DNA of 44,978 nucleotides from Rhodococcus marinonascens NBRC 14363 (GTDB lineage Bacteria; Actinomycetota; Actinomycetes; Mycobacteriales; Mycobacteriaceae), in assembly GCF_001894885.1 (NCBI RefSeq), contig NZ_BCXB01000031.1, positions 1 through 44,978 on the forward strand. Direction: 5' to 3'. The position numbers and the translations under genes were made by a program. The notes beneath the pieces were generated by a model, which saw only the letters and a program-made list of their open reading frames with translations, was not told the DNA's origin and ran no database searches. Each line of letters opens with the position of its first letter. Positions within the stretch are counted from its first letter, which is position 1. Below, in pieces: positions 17,352-26,829 of this stretch.

Positions 17352-18212
17352 TCATGGCCTCGCGGCGGTGAGCAACCGGCGAGACCGGTCGAGCAATGCT
17401 TCCCGGATCGGCGCAGCTCGGCTGGCCAGGGTCGACTGCTCCCGCACATACTCGGCCCGGCCGTGGGGGGTTTCGATCCGAATCGGCGCGTAACCGTATT
17501 CAGTGAGGTCGTACGGGCTGGCCCGCATGTCGAGTTCCCTTGCTGCCAAGGCCAACTCGAAGCAATCAACGGTCAGATCGGAGTCGATCATCGGCGCGAG
17601 TTTGTAGCAGAACTTGTAGAGATCCATGTTGGCGTGCAGACAGCCGGGTTGCTCCAGCGCGAGTTGGCGGTTCCGGGTCAACGGTTCGATGTTCCGCGGT
17701 TCGGCGGCGGGTGTGAAGAACCGGTACGCGTCGTAGTGGGTGCAGCGAAGCTGCAGCGACTCCACGACGGAATCGGTGCCATCGCGGCCGAGACGCAGAG
17801 GGATGCTGTCATGGCGAACGTCCCCGGACCGATACATCATCGCCCACTCGTGCAGGCCGAAGCAGGACAGGTGGGCGGGACGCTGGGCGGTCGCCTCCAG
17901 CAGTCGTGCGGTGGAGGCGACCGTGTCCGCGCGGCGTGCCAGGAACTCCGGGTTGACGGTGACCCCGGCGGCGGTCCGGTGGTAGCCGCGGAGTCCGGCA
18001 TAGTCCTCTGCGTCGGCGAGGGTCGTTCCCCACCCGGGATGCCAGCGCAGCAGCTGGTTCGGTCGGTAGCTGTAGTAGGTGAAGAGGAAGTCGACCACCG
18101 GGTGGGGCTCGCCGCGTTCTCTGCGCTGCAGGTGCGCTGCGATCAGCGACGAGACCCTCGCCCGGTGCAGGTCGCGTCGGGCAATCCATTCCGACGCGGC
18201 AAGGACGTCCAT
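17352..18212 (-). CDS. Conserved actinobacterial protein, often labelled 3-methyladenine DNA glycosylase
   Basis: A 286-residue soluble protein rich in aromatic residues: PVVDFLFTYYSYRPNQLLRWHPGWG, CFGLHEWAMMYR, CTHYDAYRFFTPAA, CLHANMDLYKFCYKLAPMI, and a C-terminal SPYDLTEYGYAPIRIETPHG. I recall such sequences carried as putative 3-methyladenine DNA glycosylase in actinobacterial genomes, but I see no helix-hairpin-helix or other diagnostic glycosylase motif, so the activity is doubtful. TTG 18221 and GTG 18215 are alternative starts; the TTG overlaps the upstream CNNM stop (TTGA), so the gene belongs to that operon. A paralogue of its last 55 codons is fused into the pseudogene at 15282-15657. 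Confidence 0.72.
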   Translation of the reverse strand: MDVLAASEWIARRDLHRARVSSLIAAHLQRRERGEPHPVVDFLFTYYSYRPNQLLRWHPGWGTTLADAEDYAGLRGYHRTAAGVTVNPEFLARRADTVASTARLLEATAQRPAHLSCFGLHEWAMMYRSGDVRHDSIPLRLGRDGTDSVVESLQLRCTHYDAYRFFTPAAEPRNIEPLTRNRQLALEQPGCLHANMDLYKFCYKLAPMIDSDLTVDCFELALAARELDMRASPYDLTEYGYAPIRIETPHGRAEYVREQSTLASRAAPIREALLDRSRRLLTAARP

Positions 18213-18217
18213 CACGA

Positions 18218-19306
18218 TCAATTCGCGCGCTGTCCCGGATCGGCACCGTTGACCCGGTGAGTGCCGTCGCGCACGGTGCCCACGTATTCCTCGACCAGAT
18301 CCTCGAGGGCGACGATGCCGACGATCCGCCCAGACGGGTCCGCCGCGGCCCCCAAGTGGGAACTCGTGCGCCGCAGACCCGCGAGAGCTTCCGCGAGCGG
18401 GGTGGTGGCCGCCATTCGCGGCAGTGGGCGGATGTCCGCACGCGGAATCACTGTGTCGGGTCCCGCATCCTCGTCCAGCACGTCGTCGAGCACATCCTTG
18501 AGGTGCAGGTAGCCGACCAGCGAACCATCCTCGGCACGCACCGGGTACCGGGAGTACCCGGTCTCGATGACGGCTTCCTCGATGGCGCCGAGCCGTGTTC
18601 CTCCGACCGAGAGCGGGATGGTCCGGACCTCGTCCAAGGGGATCATCACCTCGGCGACGATGCGGTCGGTCGATTCGAGGGCCTGGGTGAGCCGCCGGTG
18701 CTCCTCCGCGTCGATGAGTCCCTCGGAACGGGATTCGCCAATCATCTCGGACAGTTCCACCGTAGAGACGGTGACCTCGAGTTCGTCCTTCGGTTCGACT
18801 CGGAGCAACCTCAGTGTGAGGTTGGCGCAGAGGTTGTAGAACGCGATGAGCGGGCGGGCCAGCTTGAGGAATACCAGATGCATCGGCACCAGCAGCATGG
18901 CCGACCGTTCCGGGCCTGCGAGGGCGATGTTCTTGGGCACCATCTCACCGAGCAGGATGTGCAGCACCACGATCAGCGCCATCGCGATCGTGAAGGACAC
19001 CGCGTGTAGAAGGCTGTCGGACAGTTGGAGCGCGCCAAGAGGGACTTCCAGGAGATCCGCGATGGCCGGTTCGGCCACCTTGCCGAGCAGGATCGAGCAG
19101 ATCGTGATGCCCAACTGTGCGGCGGCGAGCATCAACGACAGATTCTCGCCCGCCACGATCACGGTACGGGCGCGCTTCTTGCCCTGCGCCTCGAGTGCCT
19201 CGAGGCGGTCGCGTCGGGCCGAAATCAACGCGAATTCGGCGCAGACGAAGAAGGCGTTGCCGGCGAGTAGCACAAAGGTGAAGAGCATCCCGAACAGATC
19301 AGCCAT
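18218..19306 (-). CDS. CNNM/CorC-type membrane protein with CBS pair (second of tandem)
   Basis: A 362-residue protein: an N-terminal CNNM domain with four hydrophobic segments ([45 protein letters not shown], and [11 protein letters not shown]), then two CBS motifs ([13 protein letters not shown]..., [11 protein letters not shown]...[16 protein letters not shown]). Proteins of this class transport or export Mg2+ and related cations. No CorC_HlyC domain follows the CBS pair, unlike its upstream neighbour. Start 19306 overlaps the stop of the upstream paralogue by 8 bases (ATGGCTGA). The pair matches M. tuberculosis Rv1841c/Rv1842c in order next to guaB1. Two overlapping paralogues suggest a heteromeric transporter. 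Confidence 0.88.
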   Translation of the reverse strand: MADLFGMLFTFVLLAGNAFFVCAEFALISARRDRLEALEAQGKKRARTVIVAGENLSLMLAAAQLGITICSILLGKVAEPAIADLLEVPLGALQLSDSLLHAVSFTIAMALIVVLHILLGEMVPKNIALAGPERSAMLLVPMHLVFLKLARPLIAFYNLCANLTLRLLRVEPKDELEVTVSTVELSEMIGESRSEGLIDAEEHRRLTQALESTDRIVAEVMIPLDEVRTIPLSVGGTRLGAIEEAVIETGYSRYPVRAEDGSLVGYLHLKDVLDDVLDEDAGPDTVIPRADIRPLPRMAATTPLAEALAGLRRTSSHLGAAADPSGRIVGIVALEDLVEEYVGTVRDGTHRVNGADPGQRAN

Positions 19307-20669
19307 TATCGCCCTCCTTCCGGTCGGCGTCGCCGGTTTCGACGGGAACCGGTGTGAGCAGCACCCGGTCGATGCGTCGGCCATCCATGTGGGTCACCGT
19401 GGCCGTCCACCTGCCACCGGGGTCGTGCGCGGCACCGGACGTAGGGAGTTCCACCACGTCGCCATCCCCGGGGATGCGTCCGAGATGGGTGAGTACCAGA
19501 CCGCCGAGGGTTTCGTAATCGCCCTCAGGCGCCGTGTACCCGGTGGTTTCGGAGACCTCGTCGACGCGGAGCAGGCCCGAGCAGGACCAGCCGTCGCCGA
19601 TCCGCTGGACGTCGATCTGTGGTTCGTCGTGTTCGTCGCGCACGTCGCCGACAATTTCCTCGATCAGATCCTCCATTGTGACCAGTCCGGCCGTGCCACC
19701 GTATTCGTCGACGACGAAGGCCACCTGCATGCCGTCGGACCGGATCCGCTCCATCAGGGCATCACCGTCCAGGCTGGCGGGAACCACGGGGACGTTCTGT
19801 GCGAGCGAAATGAGACGGGTGGTGCGGCGACGTCCGCCGGGTACCGCGAAGGCGTGCTTGATGTGCACGATGCCGACGGAGTCGTCGAGGTCGCCGTCGA
19901 CGACGGGGAACCGGGAGAACCCGGTGCGAGCGGCGGTGTCGATCAGATCGGCCACCGTGTCGGTGGTGGCCAGCGACTCGATCTTCACTCGCGGCGTCAT
20001 CAGTTCCTCCGCGGTGCGTTCACCGAATCGGAGGGACCGGTTGACGAGCAGCGCTGTTCCCTTGTCGATGGCGCCACGTTGTGCGGAAGTACGGACGAGC
20101 GCACCGAGTTCCTGCGGGGATCGCGCCGACCGCAGTTCCTCGGCCGGCTCGATGCCCAGACGCCTCACCAATCTATTCGCGGTTCCGTTGAGTCCGTTGA
20201 TAGCCCATTTGAAGATCAGCGAGAAACCGGCGTGTATTCCCGCCGTCGCTCGCGCCGTAGGAAGGGGGTGGGAGATGGCGAGGTTCTTCGGAACGAGTTC
20301 GCCGAAGACCATCGAGAACGAGGTTGCGAGAACCAGAGCGATCACCAATGATGTTGCTGCGGAAACAGATTCGCTGATACCGACAGCATCCAAAATTGGC
20401 CTGATGAACCGTGCCAGGACCGGTTCGGCCAAATAGCCGGTGACCAGCGTGGTGATCGTGATGCCGAGTTGCGCTCCCGACAGCTGAAAGGACAGCGTGC
20501 GGTGGGCATGCTGAACCTGGCGGGAGCGGAGGTCACCGTCGCGGGCGTGCGCCTCGACGGCGCTGCGCTCGAGGGCGGTGAGCGAGAATTCGGCCGCGAC
20601 GAACAGTGCGGTGCCTGCCGTCAGGGCGAGAAAGCCGAGTAGCGCGAGAAGGCTGAGCGCGATGTCCAT
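19299..20669 (-). CDS. CNNM/CBS/CorC_HlyC-type cation transport protein (first of tandem)
   Basis: A 456-residue protein: CNNM domain with [38 protein letters not shown] and [11 protein letters not shown], a CBS pair ([46 protein letters not shown]), then a C-terminal CorC_HlyC domain (about 350-440, [22 protein letters not shown]). This is the complete architecture of Mg2+ efflux-type proteins such as CorC/CorB. ATG 20669 follows a structured leader (20682-20738) and a terminator of the upstream guaB1 gene, so this gene is probably the first of its operon with the following paralogue and the glycosylase-like gene. Ribosome binding sequence before the ATG is weak. Confidence 0.9.
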   Translation of the reverse strand: MDIALSLLALLGFLALTAGTALFVAAEFSLTALERSAVEAHARDGDLRSRQVQHAHRTLSFQLSGAQLGITITTLVTGYLAEPVLARFIRPILDAVGISESVSAATSLVIALVLATSFSMVFGELVPKNLAISHPLPTARATAGIHAGFSLIFKWAINGLNGTANRLVRRLGIEPAEELRSARSPQELGALVRTSAQRGAIDKGTALLVNRSLRFGERTAEELMTPRVKIESLATTDTVADLIDTAARTGFSRFPVVDGDLDDSVGIVHIKHAFAVPGGRRRTTRLISLAQNVPVVPASLDGDALMERIRSDGMQVAFVVDEYGGTAGLVTMEDLIEEIVGDVRDEHDEPQIDVQRIGDGWSCSGLLRVDEVSETTGYTAPEGDYETLGGLVLTHLGRIPGDGDVVELPTSGAAHDPGGRWTATVTHMDGRRIDRVLLTPVPVETGDADRKEGDNG

Positions 20670-20681
20670 ACGTCATCGCCG

Positions 20682-20738
20682 CCGAGCGGGGAAACGAGGG
20701 GCGCCGGGTTTGTCACCCGGCTCGGTAGAGGGCCCCTC
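20682..20738 (-). promoter_or_regulatory. Structured 5' leader of the CNNM operon, candidate cis-acting RNA
   Basis: In the minus-strand RNA, GAGGGGC (20738-20732) pairs with GCCCCUC (20702-20696), and inside it GCCGGGU (20721-20715) pairs with ACCCGGC (20709-20703) around GACAA. A 10-base bulge (20731-20722) containing CUACCGA is left on the 5' side. CCGAGC at the bulge edge can pair with GCUCGG (20687-20682), just 13 bases before the start codon, which gives a pseudoknot or alternative fold near the ribosome site. That layout is riboswitch-like; no known class is recognised. Confidence 0.4.
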
Positions 20739-20838
20739 CGAACCGGCGGAATCAGAATCCGATCCCTCTGATGTGTCGACTGATGGGACGTTTGCTACGT
20801 ATGTGGGTGCCGCGGGCACCGGAGTCCTCTCGTTCGGA

Positions 20839-20868
20839 CTCGGCTATCGGAGGCGTCCGATAGCCGAG
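20839..20868 (-). terminator. Strong hairpin after guaB1
   Basis: Arms ctcggctatcgga (20839-20851) and tccgatagccgag (20856-20868) are perfect 13-bp complements around a four-base loop, about 90 bp past the guaB1 stop. No T-run follows, as is common in actinobacteria. It likely ends the guaB1 transcript before the CNNM operon. Confidence 0.75.
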
Positions 20869-20956
20869 AACTGGTGTGGTTAGGCGATCAATGATACCCC
20901 GGTGCCCGTCCGATGCTACGGAACGGGACACCCACCGGCACTTCTGGATGTGATCG

Positions 20957-22396
<1,440 letters not shown>

Positions 22397-23275
22397 TCAG
22401 GACGATACCGGGGATTCGGCGGTGGTGCCGGGCGTCCTCTGCGCTTGCGCCCTGGACAGTCCGATCGCGGCCACCAGCATCACCGCCACCGCACAGCCGA
22501 CCACCGCCAGCCCTGGACCCGTGACCCGCAGGCGTTCATCGAGGACGGTCACGCCGAGGAACACGGCGGCGAGGGGTTCGGCGATGGTGAGCGCCGGCAG
22601 GGACGCCGAGAGAGGCCCCACCTGGAACCCGCGTTGCTGCAGGTAGACCCCCGAAATCCCGGCTACTACTAGGGCCCACGCTTGCCAGCTGCTCAGCACC
22701 GTCGACAGTCCGCGGGGCACGAGTTCGACGACGTACTTGGTGAATGCCACCGCGATGCCGTACAGGATGCCGCCCGCACCCCCGAGCAGTAGCGCCCGCC
22801 ATCCGCTGTCGATTCTCGAGATCCCGGCGACGGTGGCGGCGACCACAACAACGACGAGGATGCCGAGGGACACCACCCATTGGCGGAACGGTGCGTCGAT
22901 GTTGCCCTCGGTGGGGTCGCCGATGGCGAGGAAGGCCGCGAGGGCCACCGCCAGGGCGACGGCCAGCACCCACGTGGTGCGGGTGAGCCGGTATCCGGAG
23001 AACTTCGCCGACAGAGGCAGCGCGAACAGTAGGGCGGCCACGAGAAGTGGTTGCACCACGAGTACCGATCCGAGCACCAGTGCCACGACCTGCATCGCGT
23101 AGCCGCCACCGTCCCCGACGACACCGGCCCACCAGCGTGGACTGCGGACAAGGGTGGTCATCAACCCGGCGCCCTCGGGCACCGCGAACGCCGCGCTCTG
23201 CTGAGCCACCGAAGCGCACGCGAACAGCAACGCCGCGATCAGCGCGCACACGATGGACGCGACCGGCAGGGACAT
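22397..23275 (-). CDS. DMT-family (EamA-like) transporter
   Basis: A 292-residue protein of nine to ten hydrophobic segments, starting with a helix ending in the small-residue patch ACASVAQQSAAFA and including GGILYGIAVAFTKYVVEL and PLSASLPALTIAEPLAAVFLGVTVLDE, the last being typical of the C-terminal half of drug/metabolite transporters. Such proteins carry small metabolites across the membrane; the substrate is unknown. It lies 5 bases after the DEAD-box helicase stop and 3 bases before guaB1, so the three form one transcription unit. A role in nucleobase or nucleoside movement beside guaB1 is a guess. Confidence 0.82.
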   Translation of the reverse strand: MSLPVASIVCALIAALLFACASVAQQSAAFAVPEGAGLMTTLVRSPRWWAGVVGDGGGYAMQVVALVLGSVLVVQPLLVAALLFALPLSAKFSGYRLTRTTWVLAVALAVALAAFLAIGDPTEGNIDAPFRQWVVSLGILVVVVVAATVAGISRIDSGWRALLLGGAGGILYGIAVAFTKYVVELVPRGLSTVLSSWQAWALVVAGISGVYLQQRGFQVGPLSASLPALTIAEPLAAVFLGVTVLDERLRVTGPGLAVVGCAVAVMLVAAIGLSRAQAQRTPGTTAESPVSS

Positions 23276-23280
23276 GCTGC

Positions 23281-24672
23281 TCAGTGTGCCCCGCGGTTGC
23301 GGTGCCCGTGCGGACTCGAGGCGGGCCCGGGCTTACGACCGCGTCGCGCACCAGAAGCAGTGTCCCGGGGTTCGCCGCCGCGGCGCGACGGGCGTCCCTT
23401 CGGGTCGTGTGCCTGTCTGCCCTTCTTCGGGGTGTCCTGCGCGGCTGCTCGTGTGTCGGGCGCAGGAACGGCTTTACCCGACGGACGGCGGGCGCCGGTG
23501 ATCTCGGCCAGCAGCGCATCGCCGGGTCGGACGGGCACGCCTCCCACCGCGATTCCAGCCTTGCGGGTCAACTTTTCGACCTCGGCGCGCTCGTCTTCGG
23601 TCACGAGGGTGACCACTACGCCCGCCTCACCGGCGCGGGCGGTCCGTCCGGCGCGGTGGAGATAGTCCTTGGATTCGGTCGGGGGATCGACGTGAACGAC
23701 GAGCGAGATGTCGTCCACGTGGATGCCCCGCGCAGCCACGTCGGTGGCCACCAGCACCGGAGTGGTCCCGTCGGCGAACGACTCGAGGGTGCGGGTGCGG
23801 TTGTTCTGCGCCTTGCCGCCGTGCAACGCCCCGGCCGCTATACCGGCGTCGTGTAACTGCTTCGCGAGCCTGTCGACCCCGTATTTGGTGCGCACGAACA
23901 TGATGGTGCGCCCGTCCCTCGAACCAATATGTGCCACAACGGATCTCTTGTCCGCCCTGTCGACGAGCAGTAAGTGGTGTCGCATTGTCGATACCGAGGC
24001 CTCTGCAGGAGCCGTCGAATGCGTCACCGGATCGCGCAGGTACCGCTTGACGAGGGTGTCGACTTCGCCGTCGAGGGTGGCCGAGAACAGGAGTCGCTGC
24101 CCCCCGGTCGGGGTCTTGTCGAGTATCTGCGTGACCTGCGGCATGAAGCCCATGTCGGCCATGTGGTCGGCCTCGTCGAGGGTGGTGACGACGACGTCGT
24201 TCAAGGACACCGACCCCTGTGCCAGGTGGTCGGCGAGCCGGCCGGGAGTGGCGATCAGCAGATCGACGCCACGGGAGAGCGTCTCGACCTGCCGTTTGAT
24301 CGGAACGCCGCCCACGACGCCGGCCACCCGCAACCCCATCGACAGCGCAGGCTCGTCCAGGGACCGCTCGATCTGCAGTGCCAGTTCACGGGTGGGAACC
24401 AGCACGATTCCGCGGGGGAAACCACGCCGACTCGCAGAGCCCTTGAGCCGCACCAACATCGGCAGTCCGAACGCCAGAGTCTTTCCGGACCCCGTCGGCG
24501 CCCTTCCGAGTACGTCCTTCCCGGCGAGGGCGTCCGGGATGGCGGCGGCCTGAATGGGAAACGGCGCGGTGATGCCGCCACGGTCGAGGGCGTGGGTCAT
24601 CACCGCGGGGAGACCGAGTCCAAGGAATGTCTCACCCACTGGTGTGGGGGAGGGATTCTCGTGTTCGGACAT
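23281..24672 (-). CDS. DEAD-box RNA helicase (short-tailed)
   Basis: A 463-residue helicase with all core motifs in order: a Q-motif-like start (FLGLGLPAVMTHAL...PFPIQAAAIPDAL), Walker A APTGSGKT, PTRELA, TPGRL, DEAD (TLDEADHMADMGF), SAT, and in the second domain MFVRTKYGVDRLAKQL, VATDVAARGIHV and HRAGRTARAG. It unwinds short RNA duplexes using ATP. The basic tail (about 395-463) is short and rich in K, R, P and G. ATG 24672 starts MSEHEN; the in-frame upstream sequence is not conserved. A related helicase with a much longer RG-rich tail lies at 30752-32560, on the far side of gnd and the propeller genes. Confidence 0.93.
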   Translation of the reverse strand: MSEHENPSPTPVGETFLGLGLPAVMTHALDRGGITAPFPIQAAAIPDALAGKDVLGRAPTGSGKTLAFGLPMLVRLKGSASRRGFPRGIVLVPTRELALQIERSLDEPALSMGLRVAGVVGGVPIKRQVETLSRGVDLLIATPGRLADHLAQGSVSLNDVVVTTLDEADHMADMGFMPQVTQILDKTPTGGQRLLFSATLDGEVDTLVKRYLRDPVTHSTAPAEASVSTMRHHLLLVDRADKRSVVAHIGSRDGRTIMFVRTKYGVDRLAKQLHDAGIAAGALHGGKAQNNRTRTLESFADGTTPVLVATDVAARGIHVDDISLVVHVDPPTESKDYLHRAGRTARAGEAGVVVTLVTEDERAEVEKLTRKAGIAVGGVPVRPGDALLAEITGARRPSGKAVPAPDTRAAAQDTPKKGRQAHDPKGRPSRRGGEPRDTASGARRGRKPGPASSPHGHRNRGAH

Positions 24673-24714
24673 ATCGTGAAGGCTACCGCCTGCGCGGAGC
24701 CACCCGTGCGCGTC

Positions 24715-24745
24715 GGCCGTGACGCACATGGTGCGCGTCACGGCC
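24715..24745 (-). terminator. Hairpin after gnd
   Basis: ggccgtgacgc (24715-24725) and gcgtcacggcc (24735-24745) are perfect 11-bp complements around nine bases. The hairpin begins 37 bp past the gnd stop and lies between gnd and the downstream helicase gene, so it probably terminates gnd transcripts, at least in part. Confidence 0.65.
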
Positions 24746-24781
24746 TGGGCACGAGGTACCGGAGGTGGTGAGTGCCTAGTC

Positions 24782-26233
24782 TCAGGCCTGCACTTCGCTG
24801 CGGTCACCACTCCACAGTGTGTGGAACTTGCCCTCGACGTCGACCCGCTCGTACGTGTGGGCGCCGAAGAAGTCCCGCTGCCCCTGGGTCAGGGCCGCGG
24901 GCAGTCGCTCTGCGCGCAGGGCGTCGTAGTACGACAGCGAGGACGCGAATGCCGGCACCGGGATACCGAGCAGGGTGGCGGTGGACACCACACGGCGCCA
25001 GCTATCGATGGCCGTCTCGATCGCCTCCCGGAAGTACGGCGCCAGGATGAGGCTCGGCAGTTTCGGGTTCTCGTCGTACGCGTCCTTGATGCGGTTGAGG
25101 AAGCGTGCCCGGATGATGCAGCCGCCACGCCAGATGGTCGCGAGGTCGGCCGGGTGCAGATCCCAGTCGTACTCGGCACTGCCCGCCGCGATCTGGTCGA
25201 ATCCCTGTGCGTAGGCCACAACCTTCGACGCGTACAGCGCCTGGCGGATGTCCTCGGTGAACTGCGCGGCGTCCGCCGGCTTGTCGGCGAGCCGACCGGA
25301 TGCGAGGCCGACCGCGGCCTTGCGCTGTTCACGTGAACCGGACAGGGCGCGGGCGAACACGGCCTCGGCGATGCCGGTGACCGGTACCCCGAGGTCGAGC
25401 GCGGACTTGACGGTCCAGCGGCCCGTGCCCTTCTGCTCGGCGGCGTCAACGATCACGTCGACCAGCGCCTTGCCGGTCTTCGCGTCCTTCTGCTTCAGTA
25501 CCTGTGCGGTGATCTCGACGAGGTAGCTCTCCAGATCCCCGGAATTCCACTCGGTGAACACCTCGGCGATCTTGTCGGCGTCGTAGCCGAGGGCGTCACG
25601 GAACAGGTTGTACGCCTCGCCGATCAGCTGCATGTCGGCGTACTCGATGCCGTTGTGGACCATCTTCACGAAGTGACCGGAACCGTCGGGGCCGATGTGC
25701 GTGCAGCACGGGGTGCCGTCGACCTGCGCGGCAATCGATTCGAGCAGCGGGCCGAGCGCCTCGTAGGACTCCTTGGGTCCACCCGGCATGATCGACGGTC
25801 CGTTCAGCGCGCCTTCCTCACCACCGGAAATACCGGCCCCGACGAAGTGCAGACCCCGCTCGCGGAGGGCGGCCTCGCGGCGGATCGTATCGGTGAACAG
25901 GGCATTGCCGCCGTCGATGATGATGTCGCCGGACTCCATCGCGGCGGCGAGCTCCTCGATGACGGCGTCGGTGGGATCGCCGGCCTTGACCATGATCAGC
26001 ACGCGGCGCGGCTTCTGTAGGGCGCCCACGAACTCCTCGATGGTCTCCGTACGCACGAAGTCGCCGTCCTTGCCGTAATCGGCAAGGAGGGCATCGGTCT
26101 TCGCGACGCTGCGGTTGTGCAGAGCGACCGTGTGACCGTGCCGGGCGAGATTTCGGGCAATGTTCGAGCCCATGACGGCCAGTCCGGTGACGCCGATCTG
26201 GGCGCGGGCGCCCTCGGTGTTGTCGATAGTCAT
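24782..26233 (-). CDS. gnd: 6-phosphogluconate dehydrogenase (decarboxylating)
   Basis: A 483-residue enzyme: NADP-binding GVTGLAVMGSNIARNLA, DGGNALFTDT, the substrate-site signature GISGGEEGALNGPSIMPGG, GSGHFVKMVHNGIEYADMQ with the catalytic lysine, and the C-terminal all-helical half ending HTLWSGDRSEVQA. It oxidises and decarboxylates 6-phosphogluconate to ribulose-5-phosphate, giving NADPH. This is the long, dimeric form. ATG 26233 follows GAAGGAA at a normal distance. The first 277 bp of the coding region (to 25957) lie inside a 699-bp segment that is repeated at 28244-28942, so a truncated second gnd start exists. In M. tuberculosis gnd1 is also next to guaB1 and the M56/BlaI pair. Confidence 0.96.
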   Translation of the reverse strand: MTIDNTEGARAQIGVTGLAVMGSNIARNLARHGHTVALHNRSVAKTDALLADYGKDGDFVRTETIEEFVGALQKPRRVLIMVKAGDPTDAVIEELAAAMESGDIIIDGGNALFTDTIRREAALRERGLHFVGAGISGGEEGALNGPSIMPGGPKESYEALGPLLESIAAQVDGTPCCTHIGPDGSGHFVKMVHNGIEYADMQLIGEAYNLFRDALGYDADKIAEVFTEWNSGDLESYLVEITAQVLKQKDAKTGKALVDVIVDAAEQKGTGRWTVKSALDLGVPVTGIAEAVFARALSGSREQRKAAVGLASGRLADKPADAAQFTEDIRQALYASKVVAYAQGFDQIAAGSAEYDWDLHPADLATIWRGGCIIRARFLNRIKDAYDENPKLPSLILAPYFREAIETAIDSWRRVVSTATLLGIPVPAFASSLSYYDALRAERLPAALTQGQRDFFGAHTYERVDVEGKFHTLWSGDRSEVQA

Positions 26234-26518
26234 AGATACAGCATTCCTTCTCACTCGGCGGTGGCGAAATCGGCGGCTGGATAGACCTCCAGCAAGGTTA
26301 TCGCCGAGGTCTTCGGGGTGCCGCGCCGATGCACGCCCTGCTGTCGGGGGGTCGGCGTCAGCGCAGATCATAGAGCTATTACCGGAGATACTGCCGCGCT
26401 CGATCTTCACTCCGATAACGAACACCCCGGGTGCCGCCGCAACGATCGGTGCCGAGATTGTGTATCCGATGCGGAATCATCAGGTCCGACGGCAATCCAT
26501 GGAGACCGGCATTGACCA

Positions 26519-26547
26519 TTGACAATATTTCCGGTCAAAGGTACACA
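26519..26547 (+). promoter_or_regulatory. Promoter of propeller gene 1
   Basis: TTGACA (26519-26524), a 17-base spacer and TACACA (26542-26547) form a good SigA-type promoter facing the propeller gene, predicting a start near 26554 and a 275-base leader. TTGACC (26512-26517) and GGTCAA (26534-26539) form an inverted pair spanning the -35, a possible operator. The same promoter is present in copy 2. Confidence 0.6.
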
Positions 26548-26594
26548 CTAGCGAATGAAGCGTGGGAGGCCCCTAACAGCTCCTGAGGGACAGA

Positions 26595-26630
26595 GGAACC
26601 ACTGTGATTGATGGAACCACTGTGATCGAT
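26595..26630 (+). repeat. Two 18-bp tandem units in the propeller 1 leader
   Basis: ggaaccactgtgattgat (26595-26612) is followed directly by ggaaccactgtgatcgat (26613-26630), differing at one base. The pair lies about 40-75 bases after the predicted transcription start and is also present in the second copy at 28882-28917. It could be a binding site or a slippage product. Confidence 0.7.
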
Positions 26631-26829
26631 CAGACGGATGAGATGTTGTGGACGTGAATCAGGTACAGCCGGGCAGTTGGGCAAGAACGGTCGCGTCGCA
26701 ATGGCTCACTTGCTGTTGGTGTCGAGGACGCTCGGCACCTATCCCGCGTCAGGAATCGAGCGGGAGTCCGCTGCCTCAACTTCCACGAGAGCCGGGATCA
26801 CCTCGCTGTTCCATCGAGTAGGGAGAAAT

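Larger units (their letters stand above)
25957..26655. repeat. 699-bp direct repeat, copy 1
   Basis: This segment holds the first 277 bp of gnd, the gnd upstream region and the promoter and leader start of the first propeller gene. It recurs at 28244-28942 with a constant offset of 2,287 bp; in my reading one base differs (t at 26406 against c in the copy). The left border is in the middle of gnd (shared from CGATGACGG) and the right border falls in the propeller leader after GGACGT. Confidence 0.95.

Noticed and set aside
16947-18260. A 437-codon plus-strand frame opposite the glycosylase-like gene
   Set aside because: Shadow frame; the minus-strand protein has the aromatic-rich conserved blocks and a paralogous fragment at 15282-15452.
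26554-26656. Two tiny frames in the propeller leader (ATG 26554, 18 codons, next to the predicted transcription start; GTG 26603, 17 codons, after a GAGG)
   Set aside because: Too short to judge; the second changes length between the two copies, so it is not conserved even locally. Kept only as a possible leader peptide.
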